In this document: piece after piece, positions 51,926 to 60,493 of the stretch
How the letters are laid out: the number at the start of each line of letters is the position of its first letter
Numbering within the stretch: position 1 is the first letter of the stretch
Assembly: GCF_003443535.1 (NCBI RefSeq)
Contig: NZ_CP031946.1
Span: 1-64,000 of the forward strand
Direction: 5' to 3'
Length of the DNA: 64,000 bases
Origin: Ruegeria sp. AD91A
Lineage (GTDB): Bacteria > Pseudomonadota > Alphaproteobacteria > Rhodobacterales > Rhodobacteraceae
The notes under the pieces: generated by a model
Told to the model about the DNA's origin: nothing
Seen by the model: the letters and a program-made list of their open reading frames with translations, nothing else
Database searches by the model: none
Program-made: the position numbers and the translations under genes

Positions 51926-52711
51926 ATGGTTGGCAGTGCAAATCTCAACATCATGATCAAGGCCGCGCGCAAGGCGGGGCGTTCTTTGGTCAAGGATTTC
52001 CGTGAAGTCGAGAATTTGCAGGTGTCGATGAAAGGTGCCGGTGATTTTGTCTCGAAGGCAGATATCGCCGCTGAAGCCATCCTGAAAGAAGAGTTGTTGG
52101 GCGCACGACCGACCTATGGCTGGCTGGCCGAAGAGGGCGGTGCCCTTGACGGCGAAGACCCAACCCGCCGCTGGATCGTCGATCCGCTGGACGGCACCAC
52201 CAATTTCCTGCACGGCCTGCCGCATTGGGCGATTTCCATAGCTCTGGAACACAAGGGCAAGATCGTTGCCGGCGTGGTCTATGACGCCGCCAAGGACGAG
52301 ATGTTCTTTGCTGAAAAAGGTGAGGGAGCCTGGATGAACGACACTCGTATGCGCGTGTCGAGCCGTCACCGTATGATTGAATCGGTCTTCGCGACCGGTC
52401 TGCCCTTTGGTGGTCGTTCGGATCTGCCAGCAACCCTGCAGGATCTGGCGCGCCTGATGCCCGCCTGCGCCGGTGTCCGTCGTTGGGGTGCTGCCGCGCT
52501 CGACATGGCATATGTGGCTGCCGGCCGGTATGAGGGCTTTTGGGAACGCCGCCTGAATGCGTGGGATCTGGCTGCCGGTGTCATCATCATCAAAGAAGCT
52601 GGTGGTTTCGTGCAGGCGTTGAACCCTGAAGGCAATGTGCTGGAAGATGGTGAGGTGATCTGTTCGAACGAACCGATCTTCGATCAGTTCGCCAAGGTGA
52701 TCCGGGGCTAG
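51926..52711 (+). CDS. suhB: Inositol monophosphatase family protein (SuhB-like)
   Basis: 261 residues. Metal-binding Asp-Pro-Leu-Asp-Gly-Thr-Thr-Asn (about 86-93) and the C-terminal Trp-Asp-Leu-Ala-Ala-Gly are visible, plus Lys-Glu-Ala-Gly-Gly. Hydrolyses inositol-1-phosphate in homologues; E. coli SuhB also binds RNA polymerase in rRNA antitermination. ATG 51926 has an AGGAG about 10 nt upstream; a TTG at 51920 has shorter spacing and cannot be excluded. Convergent with the rhomboid gene. Confidence 0.9.
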   Translation: MVGSANLNIMIKAARKAGRSLVKDFREVENLQVSMKGAGDFVSKADIAAEAILKEELLGARPTYGWLAEEGGALDGEDPTRRWIVDPLDGTTNFLHGLPHWAISIALEHKGKIVAGVVYDAAKDEMFFAEKGEGAWMNDTRMRVSSRHRMIESVFATGLPFGGRSDLPATLQDLARLMPACAGVRRWGAAALDMAYVAAGRYEGFWERRLNAWDLAAGVIIIKEAGGFVQALNPEGNVLEDGEVICSNEPIFDQFAKVIRG

Positions 52712-52729
52712 ACGCCCTTTGGACCGGCC

Positions 52730-53473
52730 TTAACGACGCGGAACGCGCGGAATGCGGGATTGGGACAGCTTGTACTTCGCCTCCGGGTGGGGCGGATGTC
52801 CATGGGTGCGATCCCAGAACTGAATTCCGCCGCGTCTCAGCCACAGCGGTACGCACAGGATCAGGCCAACGGCAAACCCCCCGGTATGGGCCCAATAGGC
52901 GATGCCGCCTTCGTCCGGGTTGCTGGTGACGCTGCCAAAGAACTGTATCGCCAGCCAGACGCCCAGCATGATGAAGGCGGGAATGGTAAAGATCCTGAAA
53001 TAAACGACCAGGATCAGCAGGACATCCACCCGTGCTTTCGGGAACAGCAGCAGATACCCGCCCATAATGCCAGCAATCGCGCCCGAGGCCCCAACTGTGG
53101 GGACCTGAGAGTCCGGCCCGGTGATGATGTGAATCAGGCCCGCGCCAATCCCGGCTGCCAGATAGAACAGCAGGAATGGCAGATGGCCCATCTCGTCTTC
53201 CAGATTGTCACCGAAGATCCACAGAAACAGCATGTTTCCGGCAAGGTGCATCCACCCCCCGTGCAGGAACATGGATGTCACGAGGGTTTCCAGCCCGAAC
53301 CCGTCGCTGACCCGCGCCGGGATTATGGCATAGTCGAAAAACAGCCTGCTGATCCGCGGCCCATCATCCATGATTCCGACATAGCTGAGGAAGATCAGTA
53401 TATTGGCCGCCAGCAAGGCATAGACAACATAAGGCGTACGCCCCGAAGGGTTGTGGTCACGGATCGGAAACAT
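52730..53473 (-). CDS. Rhomboid family intramembrane serine protease
   Basis: 247 residues with about seven helices. Catalytic Ser130 in Gly-Ala-Ser-Gly-Ala and His196 in Trp-Ala-His-Thr-Gly-Gly; His71 and His76-Leu-Ala-Gly-Asn80 form the conserved N-terminal cluster. Cleaves membrane substrates; which ones is unknown. An extended C-terminal tail is basic. Single gene in the gap after putA. Confidence 0.93.
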   Translation of the reverse strand: MFPIRDHNPSGRTPYVVYALLAANILIFLSYVGIMDDGPRISRLFFDYAIIPARVSDGFGLETLVTSMFLHGGWMHLAGNMLFLWIFGDNLEDEMGHLPFLLFYLAAGIGAGLIHIITGPDSQVPTVGASGAIAGIMGGYLLLFPKARVDVLLILVVYFRIFTIPAFIMLGVWLAIQFFGSVTSNPDEGGIAYWAHTGGFAVGLILCVPLWLRRGGIQFWDRTHGHPPHPEAKYKLSQSRIPRVPRR

Positions 53474-53478
53474 GGTGT

Positions 53479-53506
53479 GACGCTGGGCTTTTGTGCGCCC
53501 AGCGTC
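53479..53506 (-). terminator. putA terminator
   Basis: Perfect 10-bp stem (53479-53488 and 53497-53506) with an 8-nt loop rich in T, 9 nt past the putA stop on the minus strand. No long T-run. Confidence 0.65.
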
Positions 53507-53515
53507 AAGGCAAGC

Positions 53516-56500
53516 TTATGCCGCACCTCCCAACAATGCAGCGTTTCCGCCCGCTGCGGTCGTGTCGACGCAGACATGGCGTTCACCCAGAACACGCGCG
53601 CAGTCGGGCTTACCGGGGATAAGCGGCAAAATCGGGCCGTCGCGGCGCGCCAGATGCTGTTCGATCTGCCGCGCTGTTTCGTCATCTCCCCACCACAACA
53701 CGCCCGAAATGCCGTTCAGGTTTTCCAACCTGTGCAGGTCAAGCATCCCGGTCGCCTGAATGGCGGTGCCACCCAGCGCACATACAGCATCGGCCTGCGC
53801 GCGCGCTGCGGCTTCTCCGGGCCCCATGCACAGAAGGGGCGGACGGGGATACTCGCTCAGGCGGTTCGATTCACCGGTCGGGCCGGGCAGGGATCGGGTT
53901 TTGACCGGCGCAGGTTGACCTTGCGCAGCAGGCAGATCAGCCACGGCGTCCCAGGTATCCGCCGTGCTTTGACGGTCGGGCGCACAGAACCGGATCATGT
54001 AGTTCGGCCCGCCCGCCTTGGGGCCGGTGCCTGACAATCCTTCGCCGCCGAAGGGCTGCGAGCCGACGATGGCGCCGATCTGGTTGCGGTTCACATAGAT
54101 GTTGCCCGCATGGATCGCCTCGGTCACATGCTGCACGCGGTCGTCGATGCGGGTGTGCAGGCCGAAGGTCAGGCCGTATCCGGTGGCGTTGATATCGGCG
54201 ATGATCTTGTCGATCTCTTGCGACTTGAACCGGGCGACGTGCAGCACCGGGCCGAACACCTCGCGTTCCAGCGCGGCGATGCCGGGGATCTCGATCAGTG
54301 TCGGTGCAACAAAGATGCCTTCGGGCGGCAACGGAAGCTCCTTCAGCACCCGCCCTTCGTGGCGCGCCCTGGTCACATGTTCGGCGATGCCCTGCCGGGC
54401 TTGCGCGTCGATGACCGGGCCGCAATCCGTCGAGATCAGCCACGGATCTGCAACACTCAGCGCATCTATCGCCCCTTTGAGCATGGTCAGAACGTCGTCG
54501 GCGATATCCTCCTGCAGATACAGACACCGCAGCGCGGAACAGCGCTGGCCCGCCGACTGAAAGGCGCTTTCGATGATCGATTGCACGGCCTGTTCGGGAA
54601 GGGCGGTGCTGTCGACGATCATTGCATTCAGACCACCGGTTTCTGCAATCAGAGGCGTACCGGGACGCATGGATCCGGCCATCGCCGCACGGATTTTCAG
54701 CGCGGTGGCCGTAGACCCGGTGAAGGCCACACCCGAGACACGCGGATCCGATGTCAGCGCCGCGCCCACGGCAGGCCCGCCGGGCAACAGTTGCAGCACA
54801 TCGCGTGGCACACCTGCCTCATGCATGAGTTGAATCGCACGATGCGCGATCAGGGGCGTCTGGGGCGCTGGCTTGGCCAGAACTGCGTTTCCGGTGGCCA
54901 GCGCGGCGGAGATCTGTCCTGAGAAAATCGCCAGCGGGAAGTTCCACGGGCTGATACAGGTGAAAATTCCCGCGGGATCGGCGTCGGGGATGTTGGCTGC
55001 ATAGTAACGCAGGAAATCCACCGCCTCGCGCAGTTCCGCCACCGCATCAGGCAGCGACTTCCCTGCCTCACGCGCCAGCAGTGCAAACAACTCGCCATAA
55101 TGCGCTTCATAAAGATCGGCTGCGGCATTGAGGACACGGGCGCGTTCGGCAGCAGGGGCGTCCCAGGGGTCGGCCGAAGCCAATGCCATCTCCACGTCCG
55201 CTGCACTTGCCGCGGCCACCGCGCCGGGCTTGTCCTGAGGCCGTGCCGGATTGACCACCGGCTCATCCGCTTCGGGTTTGGCCGTGTCGGTCAGCAATGG
55301 TTGCGCATACCAGTGATGAGAGCGGAACTGATCCCGTGCCGCATCAATCTGATCCAGTGTTGGTGTGTGATACAGGTCAAAACCCTTGGAATTCGGCCTT
55401 TCAGGCTGGAACAGTTCCGGTCCGGTCGGCAGTGCTGGCGGAGGGGTCCGGACCGCAACAAACGGATCGGCGGCGACTTGTTCCGGTGACACATCCTCGT
55501 CCACAATCTGGTTGACGAAGGATGAGTTTGCACCGTTCTCCAGCAAGCGTCGAACCAGATAAGCCAGCAAGTCGCGATGTGCCCCGACCGGCGCATAAAT
55601 GCGGCAACGGGAGGTCTGCTTGTTCATTACGATCTGATGCAGGGTCTCGCCCATGCCGTGTAGGCGCTGGAACTCGAACGGTTGATCTTCGGCCATGTGA
55701 AGGATGGCGCTGACCGTGTGGGCGTTGTGCGTGGCAAATTGCGGGTAGATCCGGTCGGTCATGCCCAGCAGTTTGCGCGCATTGGCGATATAAGAGACGT
55801 CGGTCGCGGCTTTGTGCGTGAAGACCGGAAAGCCATCCACCCCTTCGACCTGCGCGCGTTTGATCTCAGTATCCCAATAGGCTCCTTTGACCAATCGCAC
55901 CATAATATGGCGATCGTGACGTTCGGCCATGCCATACAGCGTATCCAGTACCAAACCTGCACGCGGGCCATAGGCCTGAACCACGATACCAAACCCGTGC
56001 CAGCCGGCAAGGGCTGGGTCGGACATCACCGCCTCTATCACCTGCAACGACAGCGACAAACGATCCGCCTCTTCTGCATCGACGTTCAGGCCCATTCCGG
56101 CCGCCTTGGCCAGCAGAGCCAGCGCCCGCAGTCGCGGCACCAGTTCGTCCATCACACGCTGTTCCTGTGCCAGTTCATAACGGGGATGAAGGGCGGACAG
56201 TTTTACCGAAATGCCGGGGTTGGCGCGGATATCGTTGTGGATGCATGCCTCGGCAATGGCCGAGATGGCGCGGGAATAGGACAGGTGATAGCGCGCCGCG
56301 TCCGCTTCGGTCCGGGCCGCTTCGCCCAGCATGTCGTAGGAATAGGTATAGCCCTTGGCCTCCATCCCCGCGGCGCGCTTCATGGCGGACTGGATGGTCT
56401 CGCCCAGAACGAACTGCCGGCCCATTTCCTTCATCGCGCGCCCGACGGCGGTGCGGATCACCGGCTCGCCCAGCCGCTTGATGGCGCCGCGCAGGGCGCT

Positions 56501-56914
56501 GACCGGGGAGGCCTTGCCCTCGTCCAGCACCTTGCCGGTCAGCATCAGCGCCCAGGTCGAGGCATTGACCAGCGACGAGGAAGAGTGGCCCAGGTGCTTG
56601 CCCCAATTGGATGGCGCGATCTTGTCTTCGATCAGCGCATCAATTGTGTCGGCATCCGGCACGCGCAACAACGCTTCAGCCAGACACATAAGGGCGATAC
56701 CTTCGTCGGTGGACAGGCCATATTCGGCCAGAAATACCTCCATCAACCCCGGAGAAGTACTGGACCGGATGTCGCGTACAAGCTGCGCAGCGGCGGTGCT
56801 GATGGCGCTGCGATCCGTGTCTGTCAGGTTTGCCTGAGAGATCAGGGTATCAAGAACTGCCGACTGATCGGCGTAGGTTGAGCTATCGATGAGTGTGCGC
56901 AGGCTGTGTGACAT
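53516..56914 (-). CDS. putA: Bifunctional proline dehydrogenase / L-glutamate-gamma-semialdehyde dehydrogenase
   Basis: 1132 residues from ATG 56914 (GGAGG 4 nt upstream). Residues about 160-470 are the FAD-dependent PRODH barrel with Arg-Leu-Val-Lys-Gly-Ala-Tyr-Trp-Asp and Thr-His-Asn-Ala-His; residues about 560-1030 are the ALDH domain with the active-site Cys in Ser-Ala-Gly-Gln-Arg-Cys-Ser and Gly-Gly-Leu-Asn. Oxidises proline to glutamate at the membrane, feeding electrons to quinone. There is no N-terminal ribbon-helix-helix, so it does not bind DNA itself; the divergent Lrp-type gene fills that role. Confidence 0.96.
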   Translation of the reverse strand: MSHSLRTLIDSSTYADQSAVLDTLISQANLTDTDRSAISTAAAQLVRDIRSSTSPGLMEVFLAEYGLSTDEGIALMCLAEALLRVPDADTIDALIEDKIAPSNWGKHLGHSSSSLVNASTWALMLTGKVLDEGKASPVSALRGAIKRLGEPVIRTAVGRAMKEMGRQFVLGETIQSAMKRAAGMEAKGYTYSYDMLGEAARTEADAARYHLSYSRAISAIAEACIHNDIRANPGISVKLSALHPRYELAQEQRVMDELVPRLRALALLAKAAGMGLNVDAEEADRLSLSLQVIEAVMSDPALAGWHGFGIVVQAYGPRAGLVLDTLYGMAERHDRHIMVRLVKGAYWDTEIKRAQVEGVDGFPVFTHKAATDVSYIANARKLLGMTDRIYPQFATHNAHTVSAILHMAEDQPFEFQRLHGMGETLHQIVMNKQTSRCRIYAPVGAHRDLLAYLVRRLLENGANSSFVNQIVDEDVSPEQVAADPFVAVRTPPPALPTGPELFQPERPNSKGFDLYHTPTLDQIDAARDQFRSHHWYAQPLLTDTAKPEADEPVVNPARPQDKPGAVAAASAADVEMALASADPWDAPAAERARVLNAAADLYEAHYGELFALLAREAGKSLPDAVAELREAVDFLRYYAANIPDADPAGIFTCISPWNFPLAIFSGQISAALATGNAVLAKPAPQTPLIAHRAIQLMHEAGVPRDVLQLLPGGPAVGAALTSDPRVSGVAFTGSTATALKIRAAMAGSMRPGTPLIAETGGLNAMIVDSTALPEQAVQSIIESAFQSAGQRCSALRCLYLQEDIADDVLTMLKGAIDALSVADPWLISTDCGPVIDAQARQGIAEHVTRARHEGRVLKELPLPPEGIFVAPTLIEIPGIAALEREVFGPVLHVARFKSQEIDKIIADINATGYGLTFGLHTRIDDRVQHVTEAIHAGNIYVNRNQIGAIVGSQPFGGEGLSGTGPKAGGPNYMIRFCAPDRQSTADTWDAVADLPAAQGQPAPVKTRSLPGPTGESNRLSEYPRPPLLCMGPGEAAARAQADAVCALGGTAIQATGMLDLHRLENLNGISGVLWWGDDETARQIEQHLARRDGPILPLIPGKPDCARVLGERHVCVDTTAAGGNAALLGGAA

Positions 56915-56943
56915 ATGTCCTCCGGTCTTTGTGATAATATAAT

Positions 56944-57008
56944 GCGGAAAATTCAGGACAACGGACCGATTATTGGCTATTGGAAGGTCAGTGTTCTGAA
57001 AATTTGGC
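56944..57008. promoter_or_regulatory. Candidate PutR operator (inverted repeat pair)
   Basis: Two 17-bp elements, 56944-56960 and 56992-57008, face each other in the putA/putR divergon. Their inner cores (AAAATTCAGGACA and TGTTCTGAAAATTT) match inversely at 12 of 17 positions. The spacing suits a multimeric Lrp-family regulator. Confidence 0.5.
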
Positions 57009-57022
57009 ACAAGACAGCGCAA

Positions 57023-57505
57023 ATGAGCTTTCCTGATCTGGATCGGTTCGACCGGTCGATTCTAAGAATTCTGGCCGAGGATGGTCGTATCTCGGTGGCC
57101 GACCTTGCGCGCGAGATCGGGCTTTCGAAATCTCCGACTCAAGCGCGGCTCAAGCGGCTTGAGGCAAGCGGGGTAATCCAGGGATATCGGGCGATGCTGG
57201 ATCCGATCCGACTGGGCCTGGATCATGTTGCGTTTGTCGAGGTGCGTTTGACCGATACCCGCGAAAAGGCTCTGGCCGAGTTCAACGCAGCCGTCCGCAA
57301 AACCGCTGAGGTCGAGCAGGCACATATGATCGCGTCCAATTTTGACTACCTTTTGAAAATACGCACCGCAACGATGTCCGAGTATCGCCGTGTTCTGGCC
57401 GAGAAGATTTCGTCTCTGCCGCATGTCGCCAATACGTCAACTTTTGTTGCGATGGAGGCCGTGAAGGAAACCGGTATGCTGGGTGGTTTTGAATATCAGC
57501 CTTGA
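57023..57505 (+). CDS. Lrp/AsnC family regulator of putA (PutR type)
   Basis: 160 residues from ATG 57023. N-terminal HTH (Phe-Asp-Arg-Ser-Ile-Leu-Arg-Ile-Leu-Ala-Glu-Asp-Gly-Arg-Ile) and C-terminal AsnC domain (Asn-Phe-Asp-Tyr-Leu-Leu-Lys-Ile-Arg). The family commonly activates putA in response to proline. The frame to 56915 adds an unlikely leader. Divergent from putA by 108 bp with paired elements between. Confidence 0.9.
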   Translation: MSFPDLDRFDRSILRILAEDGRISVADLAREIGLSKSPTQARLKRLEASGVIQGYRAMLDPIRLGLDHVAFVEVRLTDTREKALAEFNAAVRKTAEVEQAHMIASNFDYLLKIRTATMSEYRRVLAEKISSLPHVANTSTFVAMEAVKETGMLGGFEYQP

Positions 57506-57517
57506 CCCGGCGGAAGT

Positions 57518-58102
57518 ATGGCCCACTTTTGTTTCGTGATGCGAACGCTTGCTGCAACCTTTTTTCTGATCGCTTGTTCATGCTCGGCCATCGCCGAGAC
57601 ATGCCCCACTGCTCCGGATCATATTGAAGGGGTGAATGCGCTGATCAAGCAGGTCCAAAAGGCGCAATCGCAAAGCGACGCCCGGGTCATCTCGAATCAA
57701 ATGTGGGAGCTCTGGACAGACGCGCCGGATGCTCGGTCGCAGACACTGCTGGACCGGGGAATGGCGCGACGAGAGGCGTGGGACTTGTCGGGCGCATTGG
57801 ATGACTTCAACCAGCTCGTCGAATATTGCCCGAATTACGCCGAAGGTTACAATCAGAGGGCTTTTGTAAACTACCTGAGGCAGGATTTTGACGCGGCGCT
57901 GCGCGACCTGAATGTCACGATCGAAATGTCGCCAAACCACATCGGCGCACTCAGCGGACGCGCATTGTCTTTACTGGGTTTGAAACGTCTTGAAGACGCG
58001 CGCACAGCACTGTCCGCAGCGCTTGAACTCAATCCCTGGCTGTCAGAGCGGGCGTTGTTGGAACCCGGTGGCCTTCTGGAACCGCCCGGAGAGGATATCT
58101 GA
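57518..58102 (+). CDS. Exported TPR repeat protein
   Basis: 194 residues. A hydrophobic leader (Leu-Ala-Ala-Thr-Phe-Phe-Leu-Ile-Ala-Cys-Ser-Cys-Ser-Ala-Ile-Ala) is likely a signal peptide, then three TPR-like helix pairs (about 75-175, e.g. Trp-Asp-Leu-Ser-Gly-Ala-Leu-Asp-Asp-Phe). Probably a periplasmic scaffold. Start ambiguous: ATG 57518 has a short-spaced GGCGGAA, ATG 57539 has none. It lies 12 nt after putR, perhaps in the same transcript. Confidence 0.75.
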   Translation: MAHFCFVMRTLAATFFLIACSCSAIAETCPTAPDHIEGVNALIKQVQKAQSQSDARVISNQMWELWTDAPDARSQTLLDRGMARREAWDLSGALDDFNQLVEYCPNYAEGYNQRAFVNYLRQDFDAALRDLNVTIEMSPNHIGALSGRALSLLGLKRLEDARTALSAALELNPWLSERALLEPGGLLEPPGEDI

Positions 58103-58215
58103 CGTCAATCCCTTGATGTCGACCCAACTGGCCGACCAGCTCCAAAACAATGTCTCGGGTAGCAATACCATTCCATCAGCGTCGCAACCTGAAGAATAAG
58201 TGAGTGGCTATTCGA

Positions 58216-58989
58216 TTAGCGCGTCAGTATCCGGCGCTTTTCGGCCATGGCTTCGCGTCGCCGCTGTTCAATCCCGAGTTTGAAGGACTCTTCGACAAAG
58301 TCGATGTGATTCGTAGCCGCTTTTTCGGCCCGCTCCTCATCACCTTCGATTACCGCGCGGCCGAGTTCGAGATGTTGCTGCAACAGCTTTTCGCCGGTCC
58401 CATCGATTGTCCGCAGGAAGTCGCGATTGTAGAAAACGCCCTTGCGGGTGAGTTCGTAGATCGACGCCATCATGTGGATCAGGGTCGCGTTCTGGCTGGC
58501 ATCAACAATCGCTGAATGCAAGGCAAAGTCTGCTTCTTGCGAAGCCTTGGCATCCTGCTCCTGCCATGCCCGTTCGTTTTCGTGGAGGATTTCTGAAATC
58601 CTTTCCTTGTCTGCCTTGGTCGCACGACGTGCGGCAAGGCGGGCGGCAAAACCTTCCTGTTCGCGGCGATACTCCAGATAGTCGAAAAAAGCCGGCTCAT
58701 GGCGTTCGTACAAAGCAAGAAGCGCGGGCATCATGGCTTGTCCGGTCAGGGCTGCGACGAATGTCCCTTCACCGTGTTGCGTTGTGACCAGACCGCGTTC
58801 TTCCAGCACCTGAAGGGCCTCGCGCAGTTTTGGGCGTGACACGCGCAGCATCTCGGCCAGATCGCGCTCCGAGGGCAGTTTCCGGCCCTGTTTCAGGATG
58901 CCCGACGCGATCAGGTCCTCGACTTGTGAAACCACTGCATCGGCCAGCGATTCGTGTCCAACCGGTTCAAATATCGCCGTGGTGTTCAT
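58216..58989 (-). CDS. GntR/FCD family regulator, likely LldR-like
   Basis: 257 residues. N-terminal winged HTH (Gly-Arg-Lys-Leu-Pro-Ser-Glu-Arg-Asp-Leu-Ala) and an FCD-type ligand domain with Asp, two His and an Asn-Ala-Thr-Leu. The DNA-binding half resembles FadR-subgroup regulators of lactate, glycolate or pyruvate use. It is divergent from the lactate TRAP genes, with repeated TGGTAAA elements in between, so I infer lactate-responsive repression. Confidence 0.9.
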   Translation of the reverse strand: MNTTAIFEPVGHESLADAVVSQVEDLIASGILKQGRKLPSERDLAEMLRVSRPKLREALQVLEERGLVTTQHGEGTFVAALTGQAMMPALLALYERHEPAFFDYLEYRREQEGFAARLAARRATKADKERISEILHENERAWQEQDAKASQEADFALHSAIVDASQNATLIHMMASIYELTRKGVFYNRDFLRTIDGTGEKLLQQHLELGRAVIEGDEERAEKAATNHIDFVEESFKLGIEQRRREAMAEKRRILTR

Positions 58990-59323
58990 GAGATGCTGCC
59001 CTGTGTGACGCTAAAAAGCCCGGAATAACTGGTAAACAAACATAACCATATCCGTTCAATTTTCAAGCGCGAGGGTGGTCTTCCCTTGGATGACGTACAC
59101 ATTTGTTTGTGAACGGTTTTTAAGAAATCAGCATGGCTTTAAGGCGGTCATCCCGGGTTTTTGCAGGAGTTTTTGGAGTCGGATCTCAAAACTCAAACTT
59201 CTCCAGTGGTAAATAAAGTTATTGACTGGTTTAATCTGGTAAAGTTAGTTTACCACCGGAGCGACGCTGGAAGAGCCTGCGCCAATGATCGGGAAAAAAC
59301 CGACCAACCCTGGAGGAGAATTC
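58990..59323. promoter_or_regulatory. Regulatory region of the lactate divergon with TGGTAAA boxes
   Basis: 334 bp without a gene. TGGTAAA occurs at 59030, 59207 and 59237; the last forms a perfect palindrome TGGTAAA-GTTAG-TTTACCA (59237-59255), and the 59207 and 59237 copies are 30 bp apart. TGGTTTA occurs at 59227. These are the likely GntR operator sites. GGAGGAGAATTC supplies the dctP ribosome site. Confidence 0.7.
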
Positions 59324-60373
59324 ATGAAGAAGACCCTGACGAGCCTGGCCATGGTCGCCAGCCTGCTGGCTGCACCCGCGGTTGCGGCGGACAAGTTGCT
59401 GCTGAAAACACCAATTGCCTTTTCAACCGAGTTGCCGGGTCTGGGCTCGCCGGTCCCTCGCGTGGCTGATCAGCTGGAACTGATGTCCGGTGGCACGCTG
59501 AAGATGAAGGTGTACGAGCCGGGAAAACTGGTGCCGCCCTTCGAAATTCTGGACGCTGTGTCCACCGGCAAAATCAACTCGGGCTACACCACGGCTGGTT
59601 ACTGGGCCGGGAAAATCCCGGCTGCGCCACTGTTCTCAGCTGTACCGTTCGGCCCCGAGGCCGGCGAATACATGGCTTGGCTGTATTATGGCAACGGCAT
59701 GACCCTGTATCAGGAGATGTATGATCAGGCCGGCTTCAACGTCAAAGTTCTGCCTTGCGCCATCATCGCGCCGGAAACCTCGGGCTGGTTCGCGTCCGAG
59801 ATCAACTCGCCCGAAGACCTGAACGGGCTGAAGATGCGTTTCTTTGGTCTGGGCGGCAAGGTGATGCAGAAACTGGGTGTAGCGACCTCGCTGTTGCCAG
59901 GTGGCGAGATCTTCCCTGCATTGGAAAAAGGCGCGATTGATGCGACCGAGTTTTCGATGCCTGCGATCGACGCGCGTCTGGGCTTTCACAAGCTGGTCAA
60001 ATTCAACTATTTCCCCGGCTGGCATCAGCAGGCGACCGTGTTTGAACTGCTGATCAACAAGGACGTCTGGAACGAAGCCAGCGATCAGCACAAGGCAATC
60101 ATCGAAAACGCCTGCAAGGCTTCGATGGCAGACAGCTTTGCCGAAGGCGAAGCCATTCAGCACGCGGCCCTGATCGACAACGTTGAAAACAACGGCGTTA
60201 CCATCAAGCAGTGGTCGCCCGAGATGCTGGATACCTTCCGCGCAACCTGGGAAGAGGTTGCCACTGAAGAGGCCGCCAATGATGCCTTCTTTGCACAGGT
60301 TCTGGCCGACATGAACGAGTTCCGTGACGGCTATAACCTCTGGAAGACAAACGCGTTCCTCCCACGTCAGTAA
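59324..60373 (+). CDS. TRAP transporter substrate-binding protein, lactate-type (DctP)
   Basis: 349 residues from ATG 59324 with a GGAGG upstream. A signal peptide (Lys-Lys-Thr-Leu-Thr-Ser-Leu-Ala...Ala-Val-Ala-Ala) precedes a DctP-fold periplasmic protein. Context places it with L- and D-lactate dehydrogenases, so lactate is the inferred ligand, though other 2-hydroxymonocarboxylates fit. Followed by a hairpin before the permease gene. Confidence 0.9.
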   Translation: MKKTLTSLAMVASLLAAPAVAADKLLLKTPIAFSTELPGLGSPVPRVADQLELMSGGTLKMKVYEPGKLVPPFEILDAVSTGKINSGYTTAGYWAGKIPAAPLFSAVPFGPEAGEYMAWLYYGNGMTLYQEMYDQAGFNVKVLPCAIIAPETSGWFASEINSPEDLNGLKMRFFGLGGKVMQKLGVATSLLPGGEIFPALEKGAIDATEFSMPAIDARLGFHKLVKFNYFPGWHQQATVFELLINKDVWNEASDQHKAIIENACKASMADSFAEGEAIQHAALIDNVENNGVTIKQWSPEMLDTFRATWEEVATEEAANDAFFAQVLADMNEFRDGYNLWKTNAFLPRQ

Positions 60374-60393
60374 TCTCTCCCTCACTGACGTTG

Positions 60394-60420
60394 CCGGGGC
60401 GGCCTGATCCGCCGCTCCGG
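60394..60420 (+). terminator. Hairpin between dctP and dctQM (partial terminator/attenuator)
   Basis: GC-rich stem (60394-60402 and 60409-60420, bulge of 3 nt), 20 nt past the dctP stop. Such hairpins usually keep the binding protein more abundant than the permease. Confidence 0.5.
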
Positions 60421-60493
60421 TTCCTGCTTCCTGATCTTCGGACTTTCTAACCTTTCACTGCCCGTATTCCGGGTTGCTGAGCGAGGAATGACC

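Noticed and set aside
55682..56881. 399-residue antisense frame inside putA
   Set aside because: Shadow of putA.
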